Shown in pieces: positions 26,324 through 35,381 of a DNA stretch of 64,000 bases. Location of the stretch: NCBI GenBank assembly GCA_018828145.1, contig JAHJWO010000041.1, forward strand, positions 1-64,000. The letters are read 5' to 3'. This stretch comes from Alphaproteobacteria bacterium (GTDB lineage Bacteria; Pseudomonadota; Alphaproteobacteria; Rhizobiales; Devosiaceae). The first letter of the stretch is position 1; every line of letters starts with the position of its first letter. The notes beneath the pieces are model-generated. The model had not been told where the DNA came from. It saw only the letters and a program-made list of their open reading frames with translations, and ran no database searches. The position numbers and the translations under genes are program-made.

Positions 26324-27160
26324 TCAGCCGGCAATGAAGGCCAGAATGTCCGCGTTCAGCACATCCGCATTGACCGTCAGCATGCCATGCGAAAAGCCGG
26401 GATAGCTCTTGAGCGTGCCGTTCGGCAGCAACTTGACGGCTTTGTGGGCCGCAGCGGCGATCGGAACGACCTGATCATCTTCACCATGCAGCACCAGTGT
26501 AGGCACGCTGATCGCCTTCAGGTCTTCGGTCTGGTCGGTTTCCGAAAAGGCCCTGATGCCCTCGGAATGCGCGTTGGCGCCGCCCATCATGCCTTGCCGC
26601 CACCAGTTCTGGATGACCCCTTCATGCACCGTGACCCCTGGGCGATTGAATCCATAGAAGGGACCGGCGGGAACATCGCGGAAAAACTGCGCGCGATTGC
26701 CGGCAAGGGCCGCGCGAAAGCCATCAAAGACCTCCATCGGAGTGCCTTCGGGATTGTCGGCCGTCTTCAGCATGAGCGGGGTAATGGCCGCCACGAGCAC
26801 GGCCTTGGCCACACGGCCGGCAGGCCCGCCATGCCGGGCGACATAGCGCGCAACCTCGCCACCGCCGGTCGAATGACCGATGTGCACCGCGTTGGTCAGG
26901 TCAAGCGCCTTGACGACGGCAAAAGCATCGGCGGCGTAGTGGTCGATGTCGTGCCCGCCCCCGACCTGCGCCGAGCGCCCATGACCGCGCCGATCATGGG
27001 CCACAACGCGATACCCCTTCGACAGGAAGAAAAGCATCTGCGCATCCCAGTCGTCGGAGCTCAGCGGCCAGCCGTGATGGAAGACGATGGGCTGGGCGTC
27101 CTTGGGGCCCCAGTCCTTATAGAAGATGTCCACGCCATCGTCCGTCGTTACAAAGCTCAA
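26324..27160 (-). CDS. alpha/beta hydrolase, non-haem chloroperoxidase/arylesterase type
   Basis: 278-aa cytoplasmic hydrolase. Nucleophile Ser97 in GHSTGGGE, acid around Asp228 in HGEDDQVVP and His258 in FSHGM form the triad. FHHGWPLSSDDWD and AHDRRGHGRS are hallmarks of the cofactor-free haloperoxidase/esterase group. Such enzymes hydrolyse esters and can make peracids; the natural substrate is unknown. Divergent from a LysR gene, which is its likely regulator. Confidence 0.87.
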   Translation of the reverse strand: MSFVTTDDGVDIFYKDWGPKDAQPIVFHHGWPLSSDDWDAQMLFFLSKGYRVVAHDRRGHGRSAQVGGGHDIDHYAADAFAVVKALDLTNAVHIGHSTGGGEVARYVARHGGPAGRVAKAVLVAAITPLMLKTADNPEGTPMEVFDGFRAALAGNRAQFFRDVPAGPFYGFNRPGVTVHEGVIQNWWRQGMMGGANAHSEGIRAFSETDQTEDLKAISVPTLVLHGEDDQVVPIAAAAHKAVKLLPNGTLKSYPGFSHGMLTVNADVLNADILAFIAG

Positions 27161-27287
27161 TCAATTTCTCCTTGGAAGTTGTGCTGTGACGCAGTGAGGA
27201 ACCTGCTCTCTGGCGAGCGAACTGAAACACTCGGGGCATTATCCCAACTCCCGCAGATGGTGCGGTAGTGACTTTTCGTGCCAAACT

Positions 27288-28178
27288 GTGTCGCAAAATC
27301 AGGAACGCAAATTGGACATAGAAGAGCTACGCACATTTGTTGAAGTTGCTGATGCCGGGGGCATTACCTCCGCGGCGCGGCGCCTGGGCGTCTCCAAGTC
27401 CATCGTCAGCCGACGGCTTGGGCGGCTCGAAACTGAACTCGGCATCCAGCTGCTTGCCAGAACGACCAGGGGCGCGGCGCTGACCGAGGCAGGCGTGACG
27501 TTCCGTGAACACGCGGCCAAAATCGTTGCCGAGATCGAAATGGCGCGGGAGACCATCTTGCCGGATGGCGACCTGCGGGGGCGCCTGCGCGTGTCGGTCC
27601 CCTTGTCCGTTGGGCCATCCCAGTTTGCACCCATTCTTGCCGAATTGGCCAGGCGCCATCCGCGGCTGCACGTTCATGCCGCCTATAGCGATCGCTTTGT
27701 CGATCTCGTCGCGGAGGGCTTTGATTGCTCGATCCGGGTTGGCTATCTTCCCGACTCCAATCTCATGGCGCGGCGCGTTGGCCCTTTCTATGGGAAAGTC
27801 GTCGCCAGCCCGGACTATGTCGAGCGGCACGGCATGCCCGAAACGCCGGACCAAATCCTCAACCACGAAGCACTGATGCAGGGCACGGAAGCCTGGCAGC
27901 TTACCGACGGCGAAAGGATCGTCATGGTTCAGCCGCGGGGACGCTTCAAGGCAGACAATGGCACCGCCCTTGTGCCGGCCGCATTGGCCGGGCTGGGAAT
28001 TGCCTGGCTGCCCGATTGCCTGGTTGACGAGCATCTTGCCAGCGGCGCGCTTGTTCCCGTGCTCACGCGCTTTCCGCCGCCGGTGGCTGGCGTCTATGTC
28101 GTACGACCCCCAGGCCAGTATCCCGCGCGCAAGGTACAGGTGCTGACAGAAATGCTGATCGAGCATTTTGGCAAGTAG
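27288..28178 (+). CDS. LysR family transcriptional regulator
   Basis: 296-aa LysR regulator. N-terminal winged HTH (LRTFVEVADAGGITSAARRL, SKSIVSRRLGRLE) and a C-terminal effector domain with GLGIAWLPDCLV. The start is GTG at 27288; a TTG eight codons later (LDIEELRTF) is possible. It is divergent from the hydrolase across 127 nt and precedes the pirin gene on its own strand, so control of either is plausible. Confidence 0.9.
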   Translation: MSQNQERKLDIEELRTFVEVADAGGITSAARRLGVSKSIVSRRLGRLETELGIQLLARTTRGAALTEAGVTFREHAAKIVAEIEMARETILPDGDLRGRLRVSVPLSVGPSQFAPILAELARRHPRLHVHAAYSDRFVDLVAEGFDCSIRVGYLPDSNLMARRVGPFYGKVVASPDYVERHGMPETPDQILNHEALMQGTEAWQLTDGERIVMVQPRGRFKADNGTALVPAALAGLGIAWLPDCLVDEHLASGALVPVLTRFPPPVAGVYVVRPPGQYPARKVQVLTEMLIEHFGK

Positions 28179-28329
28179 GCGCGTCAGCACGGTTTGCGTT
28201 CCATTTTTCGCGACACAGCTCCTCGCGCCACGCGCCTAGTCCCGCCGGAGCTGGCTGGGTAGTTGAGTCCTGTAGCAAACAATTCTCGGCCGGTTGCCCG
28301 CAGGGCCCGCGAGATTGAGAGGATGGCGC

Positions 28330-29265
28330 ATGAGTTGGAACCCAGCCTTGGAACCGGGCAATCCCGACGATGTTGGCCTGGATGCGATCGAAACGCTCAT
28401 CATTCCTCGCAGCCGCGACATCGGCGGTTTCGCAGTCCGCCGCGCCTTGCCGGCCCCGCAGCGACAGATGGTGGGGCCGTTCATCTTCTTCGACCAGGCT
28501 GGGCCTGCCGAACTGTTGACCGGGCAGGGAATCGACGTGCGTCCCCATCCGCATACCGGACTGGGCACCGTCACTTATCTCTTCCGCGGCGACTTCCATC
28601 ATCGCGACAGCACTGGTGCTGACCAGATCATCCGTCCCGGCGAATTGAATTGGATGGTTGCGGGACGCGGCGTCTCCCATTCAGAACGAACCTCGGCCGT
28701 GGCGCGAACCGGCCCGAATAGTCTCTTTGGCATCCAGACCTGGGTCGCCCTGCCGGAAAGCTATGAGGAGATGGCACCGAGCTTTGAGCACCACGGCAAG
28801 CAGGCACTGCCCACTTTGGAAGACAGGGGCGTGTCCCTGCGGCTGATCCTGGGCAAAGCCTACGGCCAAGAGGCGCCTGCGACTATGTTCTCGGAAGCCT
28901 TCTATGCCGACGTGCAACTGGCTGGTGGAAGCCGGTTGCCCATGCCAGACGATCATGAGGACCGGGGCATCTATATCGTCGAGGGATCGATCGCGGTTGC
29001 CGGGCAGGAATTTCAGGCCCCGCAGATGATGGTGTTCCGACCCGGCGACAGGATCACGGTGGCCGCCGGCGACCGGGGCGCCAGGGTGATGATCCTGGGT
29101 GGCGCGACGCTGAGCGGGCCGCGCTACATCTGGTGGAACTTCGTCGCCTCGTCCCAGGAGCGGATCAAACAGGCCAAGGCCGAGTGGCGGGCCCAGAACT
29201 GGGGTCAGGGTCTTTTCGACCTGCCGGTCAACGACCGGGACGAATTCATCCCGCTGCCGGATTGA
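28330..29265 (+). CDS. pirin family protein
   Basis: 311-aa bicupin. The N-terminal pirin cupin shows the metal-ligand block RPHPHTGLGTVTYLF with HHRDSTG, and GRGVSHSER; the C-terminal domain includes IYIVEGSIAVAG. Bacterial pirins are Fe(II) proteins, some with quercetin 2,3-dioxygenase activity. The start at 28330 follows GAGAGGATGGCGC and avoids a non-conserved extension. It lies downstream of the LysR gene by 151 nt and 43 nt before the DUF5996 fusion gene. Confidence 0.88.
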   Translation: MSWNPALEPGNPDDVGLDAIETLIIPRSRDIGGFAVRRALPAPQRQMVGPFIFFDQAGPAELLTGQGIDVRPHPHTGLGTVTYLFRGDFHHRDSTGADQIIRPGELNWMVAGRGVSHSERTSAVARTGPNSLFGIQTWVALPESYEEMAPSFEHHGKQALPTLEDRGVSLRLILGKAYGQEAPATMFSEAFYADVQLAGGSRLPMPDDHEDRGIYIVEGSIAVAGQEFQAPQMMVFRPGDRITVAAGDRGARVMILGGATLSGPRYIWWNFVASSQERIKQAKAEWRAQNWGQGLFDLPVNDRDEFIPLPD

Positions 29266-29308
29266 GCTGCAGCTTCTGAAAATACCGAAATTCAGCACAG
29301 GCACTACC

Positions 29309-30565
29309 ATGACCAACTGGCCCCAACTCGACTATCTCGGCTGGCGCGAAACCTGCTCGGCATTGCATCTCTATCTTCAAGTGGCCGGCAAGTACCGGCT
29401 GGCTCATACGCCCTGGCTCAACCATTCCTGGCACGCGACCTTCTATGTCACGCCCATGGGCCTGGCCTCCTCGCCCATTCCCGACGGGCCCGGCATCGAA
29501 ATCCTGTTCGATCTCAAGAACCATCTGGTGGTCGGCACATGCGGCCACGGCCACAAGGCCTCCTTTCCCCTTGAAGCCATGACGGTTGCAGACTTCCACG
29601 GCAAGTTCGTGGACCTCGTTACTGAACTCGGAGGGACACCGACCTTCAATGGCGAGCCCAACGAGGTGCCCAATCCAGTGCCCTTCGCGGAAGATCATCG
29701 CGGCCGCCCCTATGATCGGGAAAGCGTCGAGGGGTTTCATAAGGCATTGGTGGCCATAGACCGGGTCTTCGGTCGGTTCAGGACATCGTTCCTCGGCAAG
29801 TCCAGTCCGGTCCATTTGTTCTGGGGCAGCTTCGATCTTGCCGTGACCCGCTTTTCCGGACGGCGAGCGCCCCTTCACCCTGGCGGCATCCCGGCCTTGC
29901 CGATCGAGGTGGCACAGGAGGCCTATGACAGGGAAGTCGCGTCGGTCGGCTTCTGGCCCGGCGGCGGTGGATTGGACTATCCCGCCTTCTACGCCTATGC
30001 CTACCCGGCCCCGAGCGGCTTCAAGGCGGCCCCGGTGCAGCCCGCGGGTGCATTCTGGCACGACACACTGGGCGAGTTCATCCTGCCCTATGCAGCGGTC
30101 CAATCCGCAACAGATCCGGACGCGGCTCTCACGGCATTCCTCCATTCGACCTATGACGCCGCTGCCGATCTCGGCGGCTGGGATCGCGACCTGCTCGAAT
30201 GCGGGCCGGGCCACCCCCGCCAGGTCCGTCCGCATGATGCCGGCCACCACTATGCTCTCCCGACTGTCAGTGACGAGGTTATCGAGCGGGAGGATGGCCC
30301 AACCAAGGGCCGCTACCGCTTGGTCATCGATGGCGTCGAAGCGGAGATGACCTATAGCCGGATCAATTCCAAGCTGATCGTCATCGACCACACAGGCGTT
30401 CCCGAAGCGCTTCGCGGCCGGAAGGTTGGGGAGCGCCTGGTGCGACACGCAGTTGAAGATGCGAGGCGGGATGGCGTTTCCATCATTCCGCTCTGCCCCT
30501 TCGCCAAGGCGCAGATCAACCGGCACCCAGAGTGGCAGGACGTGCTGCAACGATCAGGAGCGTAA
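29309..30565 (+). CDS. DUF5996 protein fused to a GNAT (YjdJ-type) acetyltransferase
   Basis: 418 aa. Residues about 1-300 fit DUF5996: WPQLDYLGWRETCSALHLYL at the start, LFWGSFDLAVTRFSGRRAP in the middle and FLHSTYDAAADLGGWDRDLL at the end. Residues about 325-415 form a short GCN5-related acetyltransferase: GRYRLVIDGVEAEMTYSR, IDHTGVPEALRGRKVGERLV and IIPLCPFAKAQINRHPEW. The two families usually occur as separate proteins as far as I know. No frameshift is needed to join them. Function unknown. Confidence 0.75.
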   Translation: MTNWPQLDYLGWRETCSALHLYLQVAGKYRLAHTPWLNHSWHATFYVTPMGLASSPIPDGPGIEILFDLKNHLVVGTCGHGHKASFPLEAMTVADFHGKFVDLVTELGGTPTFNGEPNEVPNPVPFAEDHRGRPYDRESVEGFHKALVAIDRVFGRFRTSFLGKSSPVHLFWGSFDLAVTRFSGRRAPLHPGGIPALPIEVAQEAYDREVASVGFWPGGGGLDYPAFYAYAYPAPSGFKAAPVQPAGAFWHDTLGEFILPYAAVQSATDPDAALTAFLHSTYDAAADLGGWDRDLLECGPGHPRQVRPHDAGHHYALPTVSDEVIEREDGPTKGRYRLVIDGVEAEMTYSRINSKLIVIDHTGVPEALRGRKVGERLVRHAVEDARRDGVSIIPLCPFAKAQINRHPEWQDVLQRSGA

Positions 30566-30573
30566 GAACAGTC

Positions 30574-30747
30574 ATGTACGAAGACACCGAGAAATTTGTC
30601 GATCTCGATTTCGAGCAGCGCGTGCGTCAGCGTGCCTATGACCTCTGGGAAAAAGACGGACGGCAGGGAGGGCGCGAGACGGACTATTGGTTCGAGGCCC
30701 TTCGAATGGAATTGGACTCGCGTGAGCGGCCTGACGCCGAAGCCTAG
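30574..30747 (+). CDS. DUF2934 family small protein
   Basis: 57-aa protein with the DUF2934 core RQRAYDLWEKDGRQGGRETD followed by YWFEAL. The ATG at 30574 lies 8 nt after the DUF5996-GNAT stop; CAGGAGCG upstream can serve as ribosome site. No function is established for the family. It is 8 nt before the LLM oxidoreductase gene, so likely part of one operon from about 28.3 or 29.3 kb to 33.5 kb. Confidence 0.72.
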   Translation: MYEDTEKFVDLDFEQRVRQRAYDLWEKDGRQGGRETDYWFEALRMELDSRERPDAEA

Positions 30748-30755
30748 GGTTTGCT

Positions 30756-31808
30756 ATGAGTATTGAGTTTGGAATAGACTCCTTCGGCGACCTGCCGCGG
30801 GACGAGCGTGGCACTATCATGTCCCATGCGGCGGCCATACGCGCCACGGTCGACGAGGCCGTGCTGGCTGACCAGATCGGCATAGATGTGGTGTCGCTCG
30901 GCGAGCATCATCGCCCCGAATATGCGATCTCCAGCCCCGAAACGGTATTGGCGGGCATTGCGACCAGAACGTCGCGTATTCGCCTTGCTTCAAGTGTGAC
31001 TGTGCTGAGTTCCGATGATCCCGTGCGGGTATATCAGCGTTTCGCCACGGTCGACGCTCTGTCCCATGGAAGGGCCGAGGTCATCCTCGGCCGCGGTTCG
31101 TTCACGGAATCCTTTCCGCTTTTTGGCTTCGATCTCAAGGATTACGACATCCTGTTTGAGGAGAAGATCGATCTGTTTAACCGGCTTCTCGAGGAGAAGC
31201 CGGTATCTTGGAAAGGGACGACCCGGGCGTCGCTGGACGGTGCGGAGGTGTTTCCAAAGACCGAATCCGGGCGGCTGACGACCTGGGTCGGTGTCGGTGG
31301 CTCACCTCAATCGGTCATCCGGACAGCAAAATACGGCTTTGGCCTCATGCTGGCTATCATCGGCGGTCAGCCCGCCCGCTTTGCGCCTTATGTAGACCTA
31401 TACCGTCAGGCCAGCGAGCAGTTTGGCACAACCGCCCTGCCCGTGGGCATGCATTCGCCAGGTTTCGTCGCCGACACGGACGAGCAGGCACGCGAACTTT
31501 TTTACCCCGGGTATCGGGAAATCCGCGATCGCATTGGGGCCCTCCGAGGCTGGCCGCGGCTGCGCAAGGACGAGTTCGATGCCGAGGTGCAGAGCGGCTC
31601 GCTCTACGTCGGTTCGCCCGAGACCGTTGCTCGCAAGATGGCCATGGCTATCGAGACGCTGGATGTGGGACGGTTTGACCTCATTTATTCCGCAGCCGGT
31701 ACCGTCGCCGCGAGTGCTCGGCTCAAGGCTGTGGAGCTCTACGGAACCAAGGTCTTGCCGCGCGTGAAGGAAATCCTGGCCGAGCGAAAGGCGGCAGCAA
31801 ACCGATGA
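30756..31808 (+). CDS. LLM class flavin-dependent oxidoreductase (first copy)
   Basis: 350-aa luciferase-like TIM-barrel protein. [60 protein letters not shown] and [18 protein letters not shown] are standard for the flavin monooxygenase-like group. It is about as long as, and clearly similar to, the second copy at 32476. It overlaps the next gene by 4 nt (ATGA). Substrate unknown; a flavin reductase would be needed, and the gene between the two copies is a candidate redox partner only by context. Confidence 0.87.
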   Translation: MSIEFGIDSFGDLPRDERGTIMSHAAAIRATVDEAVLADQIGIDVVSLGEHHRPEYAISSPETVLAGIATRTSRIRLASSVTVLSSDDPVRVYQRFATVDALSHGRAEVILGRGSFTESFPLFGFDLKDYDILFEEKIDLFNRLLEEKPVSWKGTTRASLDGAEVFPKTESGRLTTWVGVGGSPQSVIRTAKYGFGLMLAIIGGQPARFAPYVDLYRQASEQFGTTALPVGMHSPGFVADTDEQARELFYPGYREIRDRIGALRGWPRLRKDEFDAEVQSGSLYVGSPETVARKMAMAIETLDVGRFDLIYSAAGTVAASARLKAVELYGTKVLPRVKEILAERKAAANR

Positions 31809-32479
31809 TAATGTCCAACAACCCAGTAAAGACAGTCGGCATCTTGGGTGCGGGCAAGGTTGGGGTTGTTCTGGCCAGACTTGCCATCGCTGCCGGCTAC
31901 CGGGTTCTCATCGCCGGATCGGGCGATCCCGACGACATTGCGCTCACGATCGGCGTGCTGGCTCCCGGCGCGGTGCCGGTCAGGTCTGCCGAAGCAGCGC
32001 GAGAGGCGGACATCGTGATCCTGGCTTTGCCGCTCGGCAAGTATCAGAGCCTGCCCGTTGCAGAGCTCGGGGGCAAACTCGTTATCGACGCCATGAACTA
32101 TTGGTGGGAGACCGATGGCAAAAGGGCCGATTTTATGGATCCTTGCCGGTCCACCAGCGAGATCGTGCAGGGCTTTCTGCCGACCGCGCGGGTGGTGAAA
32201 GCACTCAATCACATGGGCTATCACGACCTTGACGAGCAGGCGCAGCCCACGGGCAATGTCGACAGGAAGGCAATCGCAGTGGCGGGCAATGATCCCCTCG
32301 ATGTAGCAATTGTCGCTGAGTTCGTCGACGCGATCGGCTTTGACGCCGTCCATGCGGGTTCGCTGCGCGACGGCACCAGACTGCAGCCGGGCGCGGCCGC
32401 GTTCGGTGCCAACGTTCCCTCGTCCCAGCTCAAAAACCTGCTCTCGCAGGCCGCCAGCGTTCGCAAGGACATATCATGA
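31805..32479 (+). CDS. NADP-binding F420-reductase-like protein
   Basis: 224-aa protein with an N-terminal Rossmann motif [17 protein letters not shown] and [15 protein letters not shown], as in the F420_oxidored (NADPH-dependent F420 reductase) family. Later motifs [11 protein letters not shown] and [13 protein letters not shown] also fit. Most relatives outside F420-making organisms have unknown activity. It overlaps both neighbours by 4 nt, so the three genes are translated as a unit. Confidence 0.8.
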   Translation: MIMSNNPVKTVGILGAGKVGVVLARLAIAAGYRVLIAGSGDPDDIALTIGVLAPGAVPVRSAEAAREADIVILALPLGKYQSLPVAELGGKLVIDAMNYWWETDGKRADFMDPCRSTSEIVQGFLPTARVVKALNHMGYHDLDEQAQPTGNVDRKAIAVAGNDPLDVAIVAEFVDAIGFDAVHAGSLRDGTRLQPGAAAFGANVPSSQLKNLLSQAASVRKDIS

Positions 32480-33507
32480 AAATCGGCATCCATAGCTTCG
32501 CGGCCCTTTTCCCCGACCCACAGACTGGGGATATACCCTCCGCCGCCGATCGGATGGCCGGTGTTCTCAACGAGATTGAACTGGCAGAAGAGGTGGGCCT
32601 CCACTTTTTCGGCATTGGCGAGCACCATCGTCCCGAATTCCTGGATTCCGCGCCAGCGATGATCCTGGCGGCAGCAGCGGCGCGGACCAACAGGATCCGG
32701 CTCACCAGCGCGGTGACGGTATTGAGCGCGGACGACCCGGTGCGGGTGTTTCAGGATTTTGCGACGCTGGACCTGATCTCCCGTGGTCGTGCGGAAATCG
32801 TCGCGGGGCGTGGCTCGTCTGTGGAAGCGTTTCCCCTATTCGGCCTGCCTATGACAGACTACGATGACCTGTTTGCCGAAAAACTCGACCTGCTGCTGCT
32901 ATTGCGCGGCACCGCCAATCCGACATGGAAGGGGCGCTTCCGGCCCGCGCTCGCCGGACAGGGCGTCTTTCCACGGCCCCATCAGGATAGGATGCCGATC
33001 TGGGCAGGCGTTGGGGGAACGCCCCAGTCTTTTGCCCGGGCCGGCGCGCTTGGTTTGCCATTGATGATTGCCATCATCGGCGGGACTTTCGAACGGTTCC
33101 GCCCGCTCGTCGATCTCTATCGCAAAGCGGGCATGCAGGCAGGGCATGATCCCGCGAAGCTGGAGGTAGCGGTCCACGCCATGGGCTTTGTGGGCGAGAG
33201 CGACGAACAGGCGGGTGACAGCTTCTATCCGGGCTGGGCGCAGATGATCGGCAAATATGCACGCGAGCGCGGCTGGCCGCAGCCTGACCGCACCCAGTTC
33301 GACCATGCGACCGGCCCCAATGGCGCATTCCTTGTGGGCAGTCCGGAGACGGTCGTGGCCAAGATCCGACACGCCGATGAAGTCCTCGGCGGTCTTTCGC
33401 GCGTGGCTTTCCAGATGACCTCCGCAGCCTTCGAGACAGAAGCTATGCTTCGCTCGATCGAGTTACTCGGTACTAAGGTGGCCCCTGCCGTGTATTCGGT
33501 CGCATGA
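32476..33507 (+). CDS. LLM class flavin-dependent oxidoreductase (second copy)
   Basis: 343-aa luciferase-like protein and paralogue of the 30756 gene: [60 protein letters not shown] and [18 protein letters not shown] align directly. The ATG overlaps the upstream stop (ATGA). Two different paralogues in one operon may give a heterodimer, as in bacterial luciferase, or two substrates. The last gene of the operon; no terminator recognised after it. Confidence 0.87.
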   Translation: MKIGIHSFAALFPDPQTGDIPSAADRMAGVLNEIELAEEVGLHFFGIGEHHRPEFLDSAPAMILAAAAARTNRIRLTSAVTVLSADDPVRVFQDFATLDLISRGRAEIVAGRGSSVEAFPLFGLPMTDYDDLFAEKLDLLLLLRGTANPTWKGRFRPALAGQGVFPRPHQDRMPIWAGVGGTPQSFARAGALGLPLMIAIIGGTFERFRPLVDLYRKAGMQAGHDPAKLEVAVHAMGFVGESDEQAGDSFYPGWAQMIGKYARERGWPQPDRTQFDHATGPNGAFLVGSPETVVAKIRHADEVLGGLSRVAFQMTSAAFETEAMLRSIELLGTKVAPAVYSVA

Positions 33508-33629
33508 TGCTTAGGGAGTGGCAAGAGCAATACGTCTGAAAGTTTTTTGAAGGCGCAAGGTCTGCTTCTGGCCTTCGCCCGAGGGGGCCTCAACGGCCGC
33601 AATGGGGTCGGTTGCTGCCAGACCGGACC

Positions 33630-33685
33630 GAGCCCCATTCCGGTCATTCCCTTCGTCCACCTAGAGCTCCCTAAAGCTGCCGTTG
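33630..33685. repeat. degenerate intergenic repeat, copy E
   Basis: CCCCATTCCGGTCATTCCC followed by GAGCTCCCTAAAGCTGCCG, a diverged copy of the two-block repeat seen at 20.15 and 24.0 kb. Confidence 0.5.
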
Positions 33686-33764
33686 CTTCAGCGGTAGGCG
33701 ACTATGGCTGCGGCGTTCAAGCAAGCTCTGTTAATCGTCCCGACAGCCTGACGTAGACAGACTT

Positions 33765-34133
33765 GTGAACTCTTTGCAGTCTTTCATGATGGCAGACCAG
33801 GCAAAGCTTCGGGCTCAGCGTTCAGACGGCAACGTCTTTGCTTTCCGACGCCTGAAGTGGGGCGATCCACCTGCGCGGTTCCGCTTAAATACCGTTATGC
33901 GTCGGCATGTTAGCGCGCCTAATGTGACATCACATGCATTGCTCGATGAGGACAAAGTGCACGGTGGCGTCGAGGCTAATCCACCAAAGGAAATATCCCA
34001 AGCTTCACCCGTTACCGATCTGTACGACCGGCGCAAGCGGGAGCGGATTGTCGATGCGGCTATCTGGGCCTCTGTGATTATATCCGTTTCCGCACTTGCA
34101 GTTGCACTCATCTGGACTGTTTGGATCCGGTGA
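33765..34133 (+). CDS. small tail-anchored membrane protein, hypothetical
   Basis: 122-aa reading frame with a polar first 95 residues and one C-terminal membrane helix (AAIWASVIISVSALAVALIW, about 98-118) ending WTVWIR. The GTG start is uncertain; Met codons at residues 8, 9 and 45 are alternatives and no good Shine-Dalgarno is seen. Its stop overlaps the start of the HEPN-like gene as GTGA, which supports its being real. Family unknown. Confidence 0.5.
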   Translation: MNSLQSFMMADQAKLRAQRSDGNVFAFRRLKWGDPPARFRLNTVMRRHVSAPNVTSHALLDEDKVHGGVEANPPKEISQASPVTDLYDRRKRERIVDAAIWASVIISVSALAVALIWTVWIR

Positions 34134-34519
34134 CCAAGCTTGGACCTACACTTAAAGATCTGCATGCCGAGATAGGCATGACCCTTGTAGTCTGGGGTTG
34201 GCTCGAAGGCGAAATGATCGACGCCAGAATAAATTGGCGCCATGTCTCCCCCGAGTTGGCGACGGACCCCTTGAAAACTTTCCTGCGGGACCTCGTGGAA
34301 CCCCGCGGCGTACGGAACGCCATTGCCCATGGGCTCGCATCTGCCCACAGCGATCCCTGGGAGGCAGACTTCGAGCCGTATGTCACCTGCAGGACCCACG
34401 ATGCGGGCTTAAGGAAAATAACACTGAGTGATCTGCGTCGTACGCAGTCGCAGCTTCAGAGCCTTCGAGATGTATTGCGGGGATTTTCGCCATCGGTGCC
34501 CGCCAGATCTCGACGATGA
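34130..34519 (+). CDS. HEPN-like small protein, hypothetical
   Basis: 129-aa helical protein. VRNAIAHGLASA contains R-N-x3-H, the motif of HEPN ribonucleases, and the surroundings (MTLVVWGWLEGEMIDARINW, LRDLVEPRG) fit a helical bundle of that type. The GTG at 34130 overlaps the upstream stop by 4 nt, so I prefer it to a TTG at 34121. Many HEPN proteins are toxins or defence RNases, but some housekeeping proteins share the motif, so the activity is not certain. Confidence 0.55.
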   Translation: MTKLGPTLKDLHAEIGMTLVVWGWLEGEMIDARINWRHVSPELATDPLKTFLRDLVEPRGVRNAIAHGLASAHSDPWEADFEPYVTCRTHDAGLRKITLSDLRRTQSQLQSLRDVLRGFSPSVPARSRR

Positions 34520-34806
34520 CAATCAGACTGCTCACGCGCCCATTCCGGACGTTCGACGAACCAACGCGCCTCACTTAAAGCGGACGTATTCTGAGCACCA
34601 ATCGGGTAAAATTTGACTGTTCATTCAGGTAACGACGCCTCGCAGTCGGATGCGGCTACTGACCCATTCCGGTCCTAGCAGATGGAGCGCGTCTGGTATT
34701 GAATTGAAACATCACCGACGAGAAGCGGCATACCGCCAAAAGCGATCTGACCGCAGTCGGCCCCATTGCTGCCGTGACACATGGCAAGCGGCACCTCTAG
34801 CGCCAC
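34520..34806. other. non-coding stretch with repeat copy F
   Basis: Holds a diverged repeat copy at 34533-34586 (CACGCGCCCATTCCGGACGTTC ... CTTAAAGCGGACG; first block abbreviated) and a lone CCCATTCCGGTCCT near 34660. No gene recognised. Confidence 0.5.
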
Positions 34807-35152
34807 CTAGCGCCGCGGCCTCGCCATTTTCGCTGCGGCTTCACGCAGATGATCGGGATGGTGGTGCCCGTAGACGTTCAACAGTACCTCCACGGTCATC
34901 CCAAAATAGCCAGAGGCCAGCCACGTATCCATTCCGCTCTGCATTCCCCATGTCACACCGGTGTGGCGCAATATGTGGTACGACGTCACGAGCCAGGCCA
35001 CATTCCTTCACAAGGTTGCGGAATGCCTTTGAGATATTGTCGACGCGGCGGCCGTTGAACTCAACGGCGAAGGTCTGCCCCTCCCGGCGCCACCGCCTCA
35101 GATGCGCCAGCGGCGATGGACCTGCCGCAGGCGTGGCAGCTTGGCGTGCCAT
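34807..35152 (-). pseudogene. tyrosine recombinase/integrase remnant
   Basis: Minus-strand frame from 35152 reads AVEFNGRRVDNISKAFRNLV and [13 protein letters not shown]; the homology then continues in another frame as [20 protein letters not shown] and [20 protein letters not shown] to 34807. [10 protein letters not shown] carries the H-x-x-R box and VYGHHHPDH the nucleophile Tyr of tyrosine recombinases. The N-terminal half is missing and there is a frameshift near 35000, so the protein cannot be active. It suggests a past site-specific integration. Confidence 0.88.
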
Positions 35153-35381
35153 TTCGGCCGTTCAGATAAGGCTGGCCAGTACCGGAAAGCAGACATCCTC
35201 CAGCCGGCGATCGAGCGGGCGCATCATGGCGAGATCCATTGGCGGTCGCGACGAGTGTGTGGTTGACCGTCAGGGGCCGAGTCGTGCTCTGGAACCCACG
35301 AGACCGAGACTTCCCACGAGCAAATTTCGCGGGGCACGGCAGTCAGGGTTCTCCAACTACGCTCGAAACCACCGTCAGGGG
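35142..35381. other. repeat copy G and non-coding stretch
   Basis: 35142-35193 holds GCGTGCCATTTCGGCCGTTC and GTACCGGAAAGCAGACATCC, a diverged repeat copy touching the 5' end of the integrase remnant. The remaining 190 nt before the DeoR stop contain no recognisable gene. Confidence 0.5.

Noticed and set aside
20040-35200. Search for a second copy of the tRNA-Pro 3' end as attachment site
   Set aside because: By eye no second TTCGAATCACTCTACTCCG-like stretch was found near the integrase remnant, so no att site is claimed.
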